Positions 1 through 12,600 of a DNA stretch of 64,000 nucleotides are shown one piece after another. The notes below the pieces were generated by a model. That model had not been told where the DNA came from, did no database searches, and saw only the letters and a program-made list of their open reading frames with translations. The stretch comes from Anopheles merus (Eukaryota > Arthropoda > Insecta > Diptera > Culicidae). The first letter of the stretch is position 1; every line of letters begins with the position of its first letter. Position numbers and translations under genes: made by a program. The stretch spans positions 16,117,141-16,181,140 of the forward strand of contig NC_054083.1 in the NCBI RefSeq assembly GCF_017562075.2, given 5' to 3'.

Positions 1-675
1 TAAGCAGTAAGCATAGCACTAAGATTTTGCTTTCGCCTGTTGTGGATTACATAGATATGCTAAGCATCCTGCGCATAGTTGTGAGTGTGCGTGTGTATGC
101 AAAACTGTCGCCGAATGTATGCTCTTCCGGAATGTTATGATCCATAGGTCAAAGAAAGGAAGGTGTTCATGAAAGGCGGAAAGACGAATTGAGGCCCTGT
201 AAATGGTAACTGATGACCGGGAGGAGGGGGTACTGGCACACAGCTGTTGGGAGATAGATTGAACATTATACTTAAATTGCAGGCGGATGGAGGGGGGGTG
301 GCCATGGAACCCCAACGATCATCGGTCACAGGCCCTAAAATTGTTGCCGGCATGAGGGGTGGGGTGGGGGTGGGGGGTGTGAGAGTGCAGACGGTTCTCC
401 AGCCACGGGGCACCAACGACCATCTTTCCGGGGGCCCTTGTCGCTAATACTCTGTCCACTTGTAGACATACGACATACTACAGACTAGAAATCTTCGTCG
501 ACCGCCTAGTCCGCCTACCGTTAGGTCCACCGCTGGTTCATGAGGGTGTTTTTTTGTTGTGGAGGTGCATCCTTCCCCCTGCCTGCAGCGTATGCATCGA
601 GCAGGAGACAGTGTGGCAGTATGCAAGTTGCACGCTGGATAGGAGCGGGCCCGCGACACCGCCATCATTCCGCAC
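1..675. other. membralin intron sequence, nothing recognised
   Basis: GC-moderate sequence with G-rich runs (about 287-380). Overlapping open frames on both strands look like composition effects. No family resemblance. Confidence 0.5.
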
Positions 676-834
676 ATCTGCATGCCCGTCGTGGGTTCTA
701 ACCGCGTATGAACCGTCCGCCGTAGCAAGGGCTGACTATCCGGCTACGTGGTACTCAAGTCCTGAAAAGGCCGGCATGATCGCGTAGACTATTACGCCAA
801 TAATAATAATAATAATAATAAGAAGAAGAAGAAC
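676..834 (+). mobile_element. 5'-truncated SINE, family 2 tail, with (AAT)n(AAG)n end
   Basis: Begins about ATGCCCGTCGTGGGTTCTAA (box B region), then GGCTGACTATCCGGCTACGT, GGCCGGCATGATCGCGTAGA, TTACGCC and a terminal run of AAT then AAG triplets at 799-834. The tRNA box A part is missing. Left edge approximate. Confidence 0.65.
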
Positions 835-1257
835 TTAGCATAGCAGTCCACACTCGGGGAAGGTTTTTGTTTTGACTTCGGTGCTGCCGGGTCTACCGCT
901 GTGGCGCGACAAATGCACGGAATTCACTCGACTAGAACATGAACCTACCGATCCGAACCCATTCCAAGGCAATGCCGGTCAATCGGCGTCATGATAACTT
1001 CTCCAAACCAACAAGCCGCCAGATTCTGGACGGGCAGGTGCAGCACCATATGCGCGAAAGAAATTTGCTACATATCACACGCACGTTTGCTTCGATCGTG
1101 TGCCTTTTTAACACCCCCAAAAGCAGAACCGATCGCAAAGATCGTGGTGCCAATCCGATAGTTGTGTTGTCTCTCAGGTAGCGAAATCGAAAATGCATGG
1201 ACTTTGTAGCCGCAGCGGATGAAAATGTACGCATCAGAATCAAATAGTTTTGGGGTT

Positions 1258-1425
1258 TCCACACGCACGCACACACACACACAAAAACACACACACACGC
1301 ACGCGAGCACGCACGCACGCACACACACACGCACACATGCACGTACGCGTGTACGCGGGCAGGCACCCGCGAAAGCGCAAACGCAAGCACGCACCCACGA
1401 AAGCGCGAACGCAAGCACGCACTCC
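1258..1425. repeat. CA/CG-rich simple-sequence tract
   Basis: Long ACAC/GCAC tract grading into repeated GCAAGCACGCACSCACGAAAG units. Several apparent reading frames here are low-complexity artefacts. Confidence 0.9.
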
Positions 1426-2500
1426 CCCCCCCCACCAGACCACCCCCCCCCCCTCCCTGCATGATCGATTACGGCTACCGTATCGGTAGAACGGCTGGTT
1501 CAGCTTTCTTGTATCGCATCCTCATCCAAAGCGCCGGGCGGGGTGGGGGATCGCGGCATGATAGAGTGAACGGTCACTTTCCCCGCGCTGTGTGCGTGTG
1601 TGTGTGTGTCGAGACCCAAAAACTGGAGACAGATTTCGGCAAATAAAAAAAAAAATATTACCACTATACACTGTGCTACATGATGCATAGAAGGTCGTTG
1701 AAGCATCAAACATGCTCAAATAAAAAAAATATTAGATTAGTGTTAGACGTTCTCCTACGCTTGTTTTAAATAGGCTTCTTCACCCTCAATTGGCAGGGGC
1801 ATCGAATGGTCTCATCAGCAGCGGCACGAAATAAAATAATCCATCAATACACCGATAACACTTTAAATCCCAATCCAGCTTCTCCCGCATCGTCCCAAGG
1901 TCACACACTAATTAATAAATGCTAACACCCACCAATAACAATACATAACCGCAATGCACATATAAGTATCAACGCATACACCACAACACCCAATCAGCTG
2001 GCGGCGGAAGGCACGGGCTGAAGCTCAAGTAAGGCAAGCCAGGGTGAAGGATGGAGAGGAGAGGAAGAAGCGGACGAAAAAATGGGCGCCATTATTTTTT
2101 TTTTTTAATTTTTTTAACGTTTTTATTTTTTTGCTCCGCCGCCGCCCGAACTGCCCGAACTGCCCGAATTGCGCGACCCAGCGCAGGAATCGCTGAAGTC
2201 CAGCGCGTGAGACCTGCCAAAATCTGCGCTGGCCAGCGCAGATTTTGGTACATTTTCTGCGCTGGAAACTGCTCGAATTTGCGCAGCGGGAATGTATCGA
2301 TTCCTCGATCGAGACAGGTTCACGATTCGTTTCATGAGCGTAAGAGGTACAGGTACAGTTCTGGATCTATTCCACGTACGGTATGAGTTTGTATTTAGTT
2401 CCAGAACCGGTATCGGTTCAACATCAGAGTTTGCTTTGGCATTCGCCATGGGGTTAAGTAGCTCATAGGAAAAGCGTTACTTAGCCCAGTAATCAAACTA
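1426..2500. other. membralin intron: C-runs, GT tract, GC-rich patch
   Basis: Holds poly-C stretches (1423-1453), a short GT tract near 1590-1608, AT-rich spacer, and a GC-rich patch (2130-2300) around the 32-bp palindrome. No gene seen. Confidence 0.5.
2217..2248. repeat. perfect 32-bp palindrome
   Basis: The half-site CCAAAATCTGCGCTGG (2217-2232) is followed directly by its exact reverse complement (2233-2248) with no spacer. The palindrome lies in a GC-rich patch with repeated CAGCGC words (about 2150-2290), in a membralin intron. Confidence 0.9.
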
Positions 2501-2501
2501 A

Positions 2502-2716
2502 TCTACTACTACTACTTTTTGGTTCAACAACCGTTGTCGGTCAAGGCCTGCCTGTACCAAAACTACTTGTGGGCTTGGCTTTCAGTGACTTATTGATCCC
2601 CCCATAGCAGGATAGTCAAGTCCTACGTATGGCGGCACGGTCCATTTGGGGCTTGAACCCATGGCGGGCATGTTGTTAAGTTGTACGGGTTGACGACTGT
2701 ACTACGAGACCGGCTT
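2502..2716 (-). mobile_element. tRNA-derived SINE, family 1 tail, near full length
   Basis: Read on the minus strand: a tRNA-like head with box A-like TAGTACAGTCGTCAAC and box B-like GGTTCAAGCCCC, a middle region, then the tail GGCAGGCCTTGACCGACAAC followed by GGTTGTTGAACC and (TAG)n. About 200 bp. Sits in a membralin intron in the same orientation as the gene. Confidence 0.8.
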
Positions 2717-5700
2717 AATCGAACTAATCTAGTCAGCTAATATAACAAAACGGCAAAAGAATCTAAATGAAAATAATTGTAAAATATTGAGCTTCTCAGC
2801 ATATGATATAATGAAAAAGGTACTAGCAAAATAGTGTAAATAATTTTTCACATTAAATATCACGTCATTTTCCTACCCTTTGTTGCATATTCTTTTCATT
2901 TTCATACATCATATGTATGTATCCGCTAGCTCAAATATGCTAATATTGTCTTACTATTATGACAAACTTTGCAGATAATAGCACAGCCGCTTCTGATGAC
3001 AAGAAACAATTTTATGTATAAGACAACCGTTGCAGATGATAGCACCCTTGGAGCACTTGATATTACAAAGCGTGTACGGCGGGTACTAGCGAACTTAAGC
3101 AAACTTTCCCAATGGCCCCAAAAAATCACGTATTTTTCGACCATTCTTAAAAAGCTTCAAAAACAGTTATGTTTGCACTTATATCGACTGACACTTAGTT
3201 ATAAGTGAGAAAATACGTATCAAATGGCTATAAGATTTAAATCGGCCTTTTATATTCAGGTTTCAGTGAGTTAGAACATGAAATACTTCAGATGACACGC
3301 TTGCCCCAAATTCCGCTAACGTAGATATAGTGCAACTCCAGATGTCAGATCCTCGTGTTAGTCATCGGGTTCAAAGTCTTCGTAAAATAAAATTACGAAT
3401 ACTATAACCCTATACACCATAACCCAGTGTAATGCTGATTGGGTTAATTTTTGCGAGGATATTGTGTTTCCAATACATGACTTTTCGTGATTTAATATTT
3501 AAACCAGGACCCTTTTGCAGTACTCGTAACCTAATGAAGCCGTGCATTTGACGTAAACTTCAAGAACACACATAACACAGAACACACCACCAAAACCAAA
3601 CTCGTCCAAAATATGTCGTATGCATAATAAACCTTCACGTGAATAATTACTATACTATATCAAAAATATCACCCAACCCGTGTATTACGTCGTCATTAAA
3701 TCACGACAAAAAAAAGAAATTAGTTCATCTGATTTTGCTAAGCCACTATCTTTCGAATCATCCCACGCAACCAGTTGAGGCTGCGGGATCATCGCCTCCT
3801 CCTTCATGCCGCCAAAATCCAAAAGCCAGGGCAGATTTATTCCACATCAATTTGTACGGATTATTCGCGCTCCGTTGCAGTCCCACCCGCCCCGTGTGCC
3901 GGCCGTTGCGACATGGAAACGGGCAGGTGTAAGCTGAAACTAGAGCGTTACATACATTAATTTCTATAAAACGGCGGTAGGAACAGTCGTTCATTCCCTC
4001 CCAACAACGGTCAACCCAGCACAGCGACGGGGAAAGGCGAGCACGCAAATACCATTCGCTAAAGTCTGACAGTCCGTTTGATGTATTTATGCACTTCTCT
4101 GTGCGGCTGCTAGTGTTGGTCCGAAGCGTCGAAGCCACCGCCGGGGACAATGAAGGAATGCCGCGCTCAGACGTGAACACACCCATGAATCTAATTATCG
4201 CTCGGGCTCCCTGTCACGCGGGATCAAATGGTTAAAGTGGCAATTCCGGCCGAACCACCGGGCGGATTTCAGCAACGAAAAGTAAATACATTTGAAGTTA
4301 TTAGTTTGCCCATTTGCCGGGAGACCATTCCCGTCGCGCTGTTTGGCAACCATACGTCGTTTCGGTGTAAGTTTGATCGTCGGAAGTGGAGTCATGTGCA
4401 GTACTTTTGACCCTCCAGAGCGAAGTGTACACAAATGTACAACAAGTAGCATACATCAACCACAACAATAGAATCGGCACACAGCAACGACGGCAGCAAC
4501 ATCAACGAAAAAAAGAAGCTAAAAACTACCCACTCTACACGTGTCCACTGAAACCTGAACCGATCTCTCGCAGTGCGTTCCGATGAAGTTCATCAATCAT
4601 TTAGAGATTTTAAGCTACCACCAGACGCCTCCCTGCTCGAATCGATTTCAGCATTCAGCGTGAAACATTACAATTCGCCAACGGCATATGTGTGCGCAGT
4701 GGCTTGCAACAGATTCGAAATTAAATATCATTTCATTTCCTGTCCCATTTCTCCGTGGCGTGGGTGGGGAAAAGCATCTGCCGACTGCTTTTAAAATGCA
4801 TAGCATTGCGCACACGTTGGCCAGGCAAGGGGAATGATGTGTGCTGGGAGATGAATGGTAGGTCACGACAGAAAAGCCGCCTTCAAACGACAGACGAAAT
4901 GACATTAGTAATTTCCTCATTTAAATTCCATGCTCCATCAGGACGACGATACTTCTTCGCTAAGTGGATGGAGGGATGTGAAAATGTACGAAAAGAAATC
5001 CAACTCATCAGCTCACCCACGCACGTTATCATTCGCACAAAGGTGAGTCTCGTTCGATTATCACCATCATCTTCAATCCCAATATCTGCGTTCGATTCAA
5101 CGGCAAACCCAACAAAAACCCGTGAAGCTCGTACACCTTTGGTGGTCGCCGTGTATCTTTGCTACGTGGTTGACATTCTAGGCGCGTAAAATTGACACAA
5201 CCATTCATTCAATGTTTCTGCTGTTTTACAATTTTCCACGACTCTTTACACTCCAATGTTGGTGGGGTTTCAAACAGAACGCGGCCAGCGAGCAATACCC
5301 ATGCACTGACGACTTCCGACCGCGATGAACGGGAAGCATACACGCCTCAATATATACATATATGTATATTAAATGTATCACATTCAACAAAGAATGATGG
5401 ATAATAAATTTGAATGGAACTCATCTATCAATCAATATCGAACGTAATTAATGTATGTGCCCTCGGAAAGCCAATACCCGAGGAATGAGTCAAGACGGAA
5501 ACGTAGCGCTCGCTGAGAGAACTGCACGCTGATCGGAACGGTATTATTCATTTGCAGTTCGCGCACATCACACGCTGCGTACCGAAATGCCACTGGAATG
5601 GCCCAAGCCCCATTCGTGTTCGTGTCGCTATGCTGGCAATGCTTTGTTCTTGCGAATGCATCGCCAGTACACATAATTCGCCTATTAGTACAAATGATAA

Positions 5701-6589
5701 CCGCATTGCTTCGATCCACAGGCGCGATTGGAAGCATCATTGGAACATTCAAATTGTACGGTTCATTGCTGCAGAACCGTTCGAATGTCAAGTGAACGGT
5801 GAAAAAGTAAGCGTAAGTACCTCTAAAATGTACACCCCCCTCCCACCATGCTCATCAATGTACGGTCAAAGAGCCGTCATCGGCGCAAAAAGCTCAACCC
5901 ATCAATCAGCACGAGGGATGAAGCCGGATTGTGTGCCGATTTTTGATCCGAAAATATGCCCCTAACTTCCTTGTGCAACCCTTTTATCACCTCCCGGGCA
6001 CTAGCGAGCCTGGCGATAGATGAGCACGGCATAGGAAGCGCAGGCCTACACGTCGGTTCTCTAATGGGTTTACTCTCTTAGCCGGCTTGACTACCGGAGA
6101 TGAAGGTAGGATTGGAGTACGGCGGGAGGCCAGCAACGAGACAAGGTTCACTCCCAGAGTGATTGAAGCCTAAATCCACAAATGGATGCGCTGCTGTGAG
6201 AAAAGTTACCATACCTGACCGATGGACGCTAATATACCCGGGCACTGGTCAGGATTTACAAATGGTAAGGACGCTTAATCGGATTCATACCCACTACCAA
6301 AACAATTAGTAGTTGTTACGTCCATTTTTGGTGCTAGCCGCTGATGCAGCTAAAAATATCTGCACCGATTCGATGGTAACACTCTGCAAAGCAGCTTTAC
6401 TGTATGGTAATTCTGATTAACTTGAATCATTGGTAAAACTGTGCTGCAGTTGAATGTTCTATAAAAGTTGTATCACAGACGGTAAAACAAATATGTAACA
6501 AATTCAAATATCTGTGTAGAATATGTTCTATAGCATAATTCAGTTTTTTCGGCGTTTATAGCAAATAATACAAACACAAAGCTACTTAC
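2717..6589. other. membralin intron, no gene supported
   Basis: Several frames of 60-144 codons exist on both strands (for example 4755-5189 plus and 5432-5791 minus) but none shows a recognisable domain. 6000-6300 is GC-rich and looks like an old repeat remnant of unknown type. The missing membralin C-terminal exon is not here. Confidence 0.5.
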
Positions 6590-6673
6590 CGACTAATGCC
6601 AAAATAACGGTCAGCAACGGAGCGGCAGGAAACCGGACCGGTATGTTGAACTCCAGCATTTGCAGCAAATCCA
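6590..6673 (-). CDS. TMEM259: membralin coding exon 7
   Basis: 84 bp, VDLLQMLEFNIPVRFP and AAPLLTVILALVG, with codons split at both ends. Acceptor TTTCAG, donor GTAAGT. Matches the family block VDLLQMLEMN...PAAPLLTVILALVG. The next exon is not found in 1-6589, so the following intron exceeds 6.5 kb. Confidence 0.95.
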
Positions 6674-9600
6674 CTGAAAGAAGAAGACATCGAAAAAAGG
6701 GGTTTTCAATTAACTGTTGTATTTTTGGGATTATAACTTAATGCAATATTATTATCTAGTTTGGTAGTATTGGTTACAATTTTGCAATATTTCAAATTTA
6801 TTATTTAAGTTTAACCCATTTTGATATGTTGTCTTCAAATTCAAAATTCAAATTATATAGACTCTGCTCAGGATGGCAAATTATAATTAAAGACTTATTT
6901 GCAATTTGCATTTGGAGAATTTGCAATTGGAGATTAATTTTAAATAGTTAAGTGCTAGAGTCTATCGAATTTTTTCTTCTTTTGACGCCCGTTGTTGGTC
7001 TTCTTTTATTTGGCGTAATGTGGTGCTACACAAACATGCCGTCCTAAATAACAGTTCGATACTTAGTCAGTACCAAGAGACTGGAGATTCAGTCCTTACT
7101 ACGGGGGTTGGCCCATGACGGGCATGTTGTTAAGTCGTGTGAATTGATGACTGTACCACGGAACACCGAGTCCTTCTATCGTGATCTTTATTTACTACCT
7201 TTAGTTTTCCCTTTTCTATGAGCTATTCTTTTTCATTTTTTTAGATATCACATGCCAATCTGTTGGTGTGAATTTAACGTGATTTTAAGAAATGAGCAAC
7301 AATTTCTTACGAGATGGTTTCATAGTTGTTATCACGTACGTAGGTATATCAAGGTATTTAAACCCCAGTTTAAACGAAGTAAATTTAGTTTTATGTCAAT
7401 TGAAGTATAATTAGAGGTATAGTTACTACGAATAATATTAAATTTTTTATTTATTTACACTTTTTTATAATAAGGAATGATTTAAATGTTATTGAGGCGG
7501 TCCGGTCCTGTGGTACAGTCGTCAACTTGAACGACTCAATAACACGCCCGTAATGGGTTCAAGCCCGGAATGGACCCGTCCCCCCGCAGTAAGGACTGAC
7601 TATCCGGCTACGTAGTATTTAAAAAAGTCTTGAAAGCCTTAATAGCGGCCGGCATGTCCGCGTAGGACGTTTACACCAAATAGTAGTTAAATGTTGTTGA
7701 GAAAGAAGATCAAAATTAAGAGACCAAGAATCCGGCTTCTTTTATCAACGCTATTCGCTTCTATTGCTAAGTAATGTAAATTTGTATGTCCCTACTAGAC
7801 CTTTAAGAACTCGACAATTTTTAATAATTGATTTTCGCTATCGTCTTTTCTGTGCTAGGGATCCGTTGTTATTGATGTCAGAAAATTTATATTTACTTTC
7901 AAATTTTATAGACCTGTCCTTTAGTGTACCGAAATATCCTAGTGTCATACGAGACTGCATTACGTCTAATTTTAGGAACTCATAGTTTATAAGACATTAG
8001 TTGTGTATGTAGGCCATGGAGGCACGATACCATAATAGTAAATAAATAAATAATCAAAATATTTTGCCCGAATCAAAATATTTTTTTTTTTGAATCCACC
8101 CGAATTTACAAAAAGATCTTTTTGGCGCTGCTGAGTTGGTTTATGTGTTTTATGGGCACTGTTACCGCTTTTATCATGAGATGTAGAAGGTTTCTTAAGA
8201 AATTAATGTTGAGTCTGAAAAAGCATGAGTCAGTAAATGTACCCAATTATACCACAATACTAAAAATATAAGCTGAGGCGATAAAATAAACACAAGTAAA
8301 TAATTTTCCCGTAGATTAAAGCATCTAGTTATCATTATATTTTAAACTGCCTTTTCCAGATTTGATTTGTTTTACAATAATCAAGCATTTGGATTTTGGA
8401 AGCATAGTCACTGTTCCACCATTTATTCCAGCCACAAATTCCCCGTAGAAAACTCATGTTCGGTCCAACAAGTCTAACAATCTTTCAAAATTTTAAGTTA
8501 TTGGACATAGATACAGGCGGTCCCCGAGATCCACGGATAATGGAGACCGAAAACGGCCGCAATATACCGCGTAAGGCAAATCTCGTGATTTGCTGCCAAA
8601 ATATCACTAATTTTCGTATAATTTTGCAAGTAGAGGGTGGTTTTAGCCACTTAATTAATTATTTGATATGATTCTGACGGATGATGGGGCCCTTCAAGAT
8701 TATAGTCAGCTTTTTTATATGGAGTTTGACAGTTGGAGGCTGAATCATGTAATCACTCCAGACAAATCCTTACTCCATACAAATCGACACACAAAATTAG
8801 CCAGCGATTTTCAGTCTACAATATTTCAGCCTCAAAGCTAGAATTAGATTCGAGTACCTGCACGGAAAATTGGCAATACAAGGTTGTGTTTTCATTTATC
8901 CAAAGGTGCTCAAACATTTGCTCAACACTGGCTTTCTGGTAGCTTGACGAATACACAAAACACTCTTAAAATCTTCATGCAGAAATAGAAGCGATACAAA
9001 CCTTGGGATAAGGCCATCTGTATGTTATACCCACGTTGATAGATCCTCGAAAACTGCTATACAATGCAAACAGCTGATAGACTGAAATTTCAGCCTACAA
9101 TCTTAAAACGAAAAGAGGCCTAAGAACACTTTGAACCTTTTTTGAAATAATTTTTAATATTCCATCGAAAGGGAAATTATATTACAATCGATGCGCCAAA
9201 TCAATATAATTTGCTCAAAGAACTGTCAAATTTAGAAAATCGCGTATCTACGAATACGCGTATAAGCGGTACCGTATATCTCGGGGATCGTCTATATATG
9301 ACCTTGTAAAAACACAAAGGCTGACCAGTTTAATTTTACATGAACCAAACTTGTTGGGCCGGTCCGGTAGTACAATCGTCAACTCGTACCACTTAACAAC
9401 ACGCCCGTCATGGGTTCAAGCTCCGAATAGACTGTGCTCCCATACGTAGGACTGACTATCCTGCTATAGTAACAATGAAAGCCAAGCTCACTTCACTAGT
9501 GGGTACAGGCAGGCCTTGACCGACAACGGTTGTTGTGCCAAAGAAGAAGAGAAACTTGTCAAAACTGTGATTTCAATAATATTGCAGGGGTTTTATAATT

Positions 9601-12600
9601 TAAAATATCATAATATTTGCACGAAAAACTGAAAAAGGTGCCTCATTAAATTTTATTAAGGTGCACTCATTATATTTAACTGTATGCATCACCTAGAAAG
9701 CTCATCTCGTCACAAGATTACTCCCGGATTACAACAGTGTATAAAATTACTAATGCAGGATACATACGTGTTGAAATGTATTAATTTTTTAAACTATTTT
9801 ATTGCGTACAATCTCATTGTTATACAATAACTGGTGCATATCCCCAGTCAAGCTTCAATAAAGTGGCACAAAATTTATCAATCTCAACGATCACACACAA
9901 ACTATTACTGACATGGATCCATACGGCTCTCTCATGTTTCCATGCAAAGGGATAAAATGAACCCTCGAAAGCGCCTAAAACATCGCTCCACCACTTCGAT
10001 GATATATGTGTATCGATAAATTCGGCCCATTCGAGCACACACACCCCCTCCCCCCCTCCCCCTCGCCGCGAATCCCAAAAAACAAGATACAAAAAAAACC
10101 CAGTACCTGGAGATGTCCGATGATCCAATAACCGAACCCCGAACACCAACGATACACCGCGCCAAACTAGTGCAGGCAACGGATCGACGGATGGGGTCCA
10201 ATGGGTGGACGAAAACAAATGGTTAGTGATTCCTCGGCCCACACCAAAAACCAAACGATACTTTGGTGGTTTTGAAGTACCGACCGAAAGGGAGGATGGG
10301 AAACGGTGTGGTTCATTCATGTGCGGATAGATAAAAAGGCTCCGCAAAGTTGAGGATGGATAATATTGAAAGGAGCACTGGAATACGGAAGACAATAGAA
10401 CCACGTGGCAGGTCGTGCCGAGGGGAGGGTGGTACATACACAAAAAAGGAAAATAGCGCCATCCATGAAGACACGTAAACAACAGGCCACACAACCTAAT
10501 TACATACATTCATGTCAAACGGCTATCATGTTTCACTTTCAATTCACTTTGGCTACATTTTCATGGTAACATATTGGATACGAATCCTTTTATCAAAGAT
10601 CCGTCGCACTTTCTCTCACCTTGCGGTAACAACGGCCAGCGGACATAAACAGTATGTGCTATCTCGTTTGTCGCCCCTTCACGTATCTATCTCTCTATCT
10701 TTCTTCACATGGTCAGCTTATCAATCCTTCCGCCGCGCACCTGACTGCAACCGATAGATGAAGGAAGTGAACGGAACACCACACGTGTGCGGAAGTGGTA
10801 AGCGGATGGGAAAAGTTTTATTTTCCACATCTACACAAACACACACACACACAACGGAACACACAACTGCAACAAAACACCACCATTATACCAAACAATG
10901 GAGATTGTGGAACCGGTGTGAGAAGAACCCCAGCGGCATCGGCTTTGTATTACTGATGTTGCCCGTAAACAGGGCCTTTGTAAGCCGTTGGTTAACCGAG
11001 ACAACAAACAACAAGGACATACATGTGTGTAGGGGGATCGACGTATTTAACCAGCCCCACCCACCGACGACATAAAAGTTGACCATTTGCACACCTTTTT
11101 CCCCATTCCTGGCACGGCAGCACGGCCATCGATGGACGCATTGAGATGAAATCTTAAAGCGATCGAAATCGACTCCAAGGGTGGCCCTGGGTCGGCGGCT
11201 GACTGGGGCGGCTTAAAGCTTCGGTTGTTACATACGCCCATGTCTGCTCGTGGAGGAGGGTTTTGGTATTGCGTGCGATAGACACACTTATTTCGGCAGA
11301 AGTCATATTTACGACGCTCGAGTGTAAACAAGCCGTAAACGCGAACCGATCCAGAGCAAACGAGGAGAGTGAAACAAAGCACAAAAAGAAAAACACCGTA
11401 ACTGAAAGCGATGATAATTCACCCGTTTCGGGAAGGACTGTTCCCAAGCATAGTTACATACACATATGTGAACAACACGCAGCAACACACACACGCACAC
11501 TTCTATGGAGGTATCTAGGATCGTTACCGGCCTTTAGGAAACTGGCACAGAAAAAATGCCGACCGATCACTCTCGGGGGAATTTTGGGAACGGTATGTAC
11601 GAAGATAACTTGGACAGTAACGAAACGTGCCGCCAAATTAATACGACTAGAGCTAAAGCAAAAGCAATGCGACCAAAATTATATGAATCGTCTTTCGCCG
11701 TTGTTTTTGTCAAGTAAGTAATAAGCTTTCTACTTCAGGAGTGTTATTTTAGCATTTAGTCGTCACATCAAATAATGTAACCAGGAATCTCCACTTCCTG
11801 GACTGTATTAGGCAAAATAGTACTACACATTTTTCGATCATAAAAAGACAATTGACCTAGTCGCGGGCACATCCATTTGTACTCGTGGTAAAGCTTTTCT
11901 TTAACACTAGGTTTACACTAGGTAGGATTAGTTTAAAATCATGAAAAAGTAGTTTCATCGAAATTACGTGTCCTTGCTTTGCTTTCCACATAACGTGTCA
12001 TGCCAATTTACAGGGTTTTCCAAGCCACTTCCCAATGTGCACTAGTTGTGGGTGTCTATGTGCACTAGTTATGGGTAATCTGGAGCGGAATCATGGATCA
12101 AGTCCGACTCCGGTGCGCAAAATATGACTCCGACTCCGGATCATAACTGGATTTGACTCCGAATCAGTACTGATCAATCCGAATCAGTCTGATCCGGACT
12201 CGGAGTCAATGAGTCCGAAGTTTTTCTCGTGTGCACCATCCATGATTTTCAACACGACTCAAGATGGATTGAGTTTGTCAGTTATTTGTGATATGTTGAA
12301 AATCATGTGTAAAAACTGAAATTTCATTATGAAGCAAATACACCATTTGACAGCTGTTGAAAAACATCTTGATTGCGGTGAATAATTATGTGCACATTCG
12401 AGAGTGACTCGGTAAACCCGGCAATTTTTTTCAATTTCTTCAGCATGATTTTCAACACTTCCACTGTTAACGGATGATGCGATCCGGCTTCAAACCCCGA
12501 TGAAAAACGATGGTGAAGCAACCCGTTCAAGTGTTAAAAATTATTACGTTGGACATGAAATATCAGAGTGATGTGACATAACTTCTTGTACTCGGTAAAA

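Noticed and set aside
989..1489. Overlapping open frames on both strands through the CA-rich tract
   Set aside because: They translate simple repeats (His-Thr, Cys-Val runs) in all frames; no domain and no splice logic.
5432..5965. Overlapping frames at 5432-5791 (minus) and 5552-5965 (plus) considered as a missing membralin exon
   Set aside because: Neither contains the conserved membralin C-terminal motifs, and the junction frame with exon 6590-6673 would not produce them.
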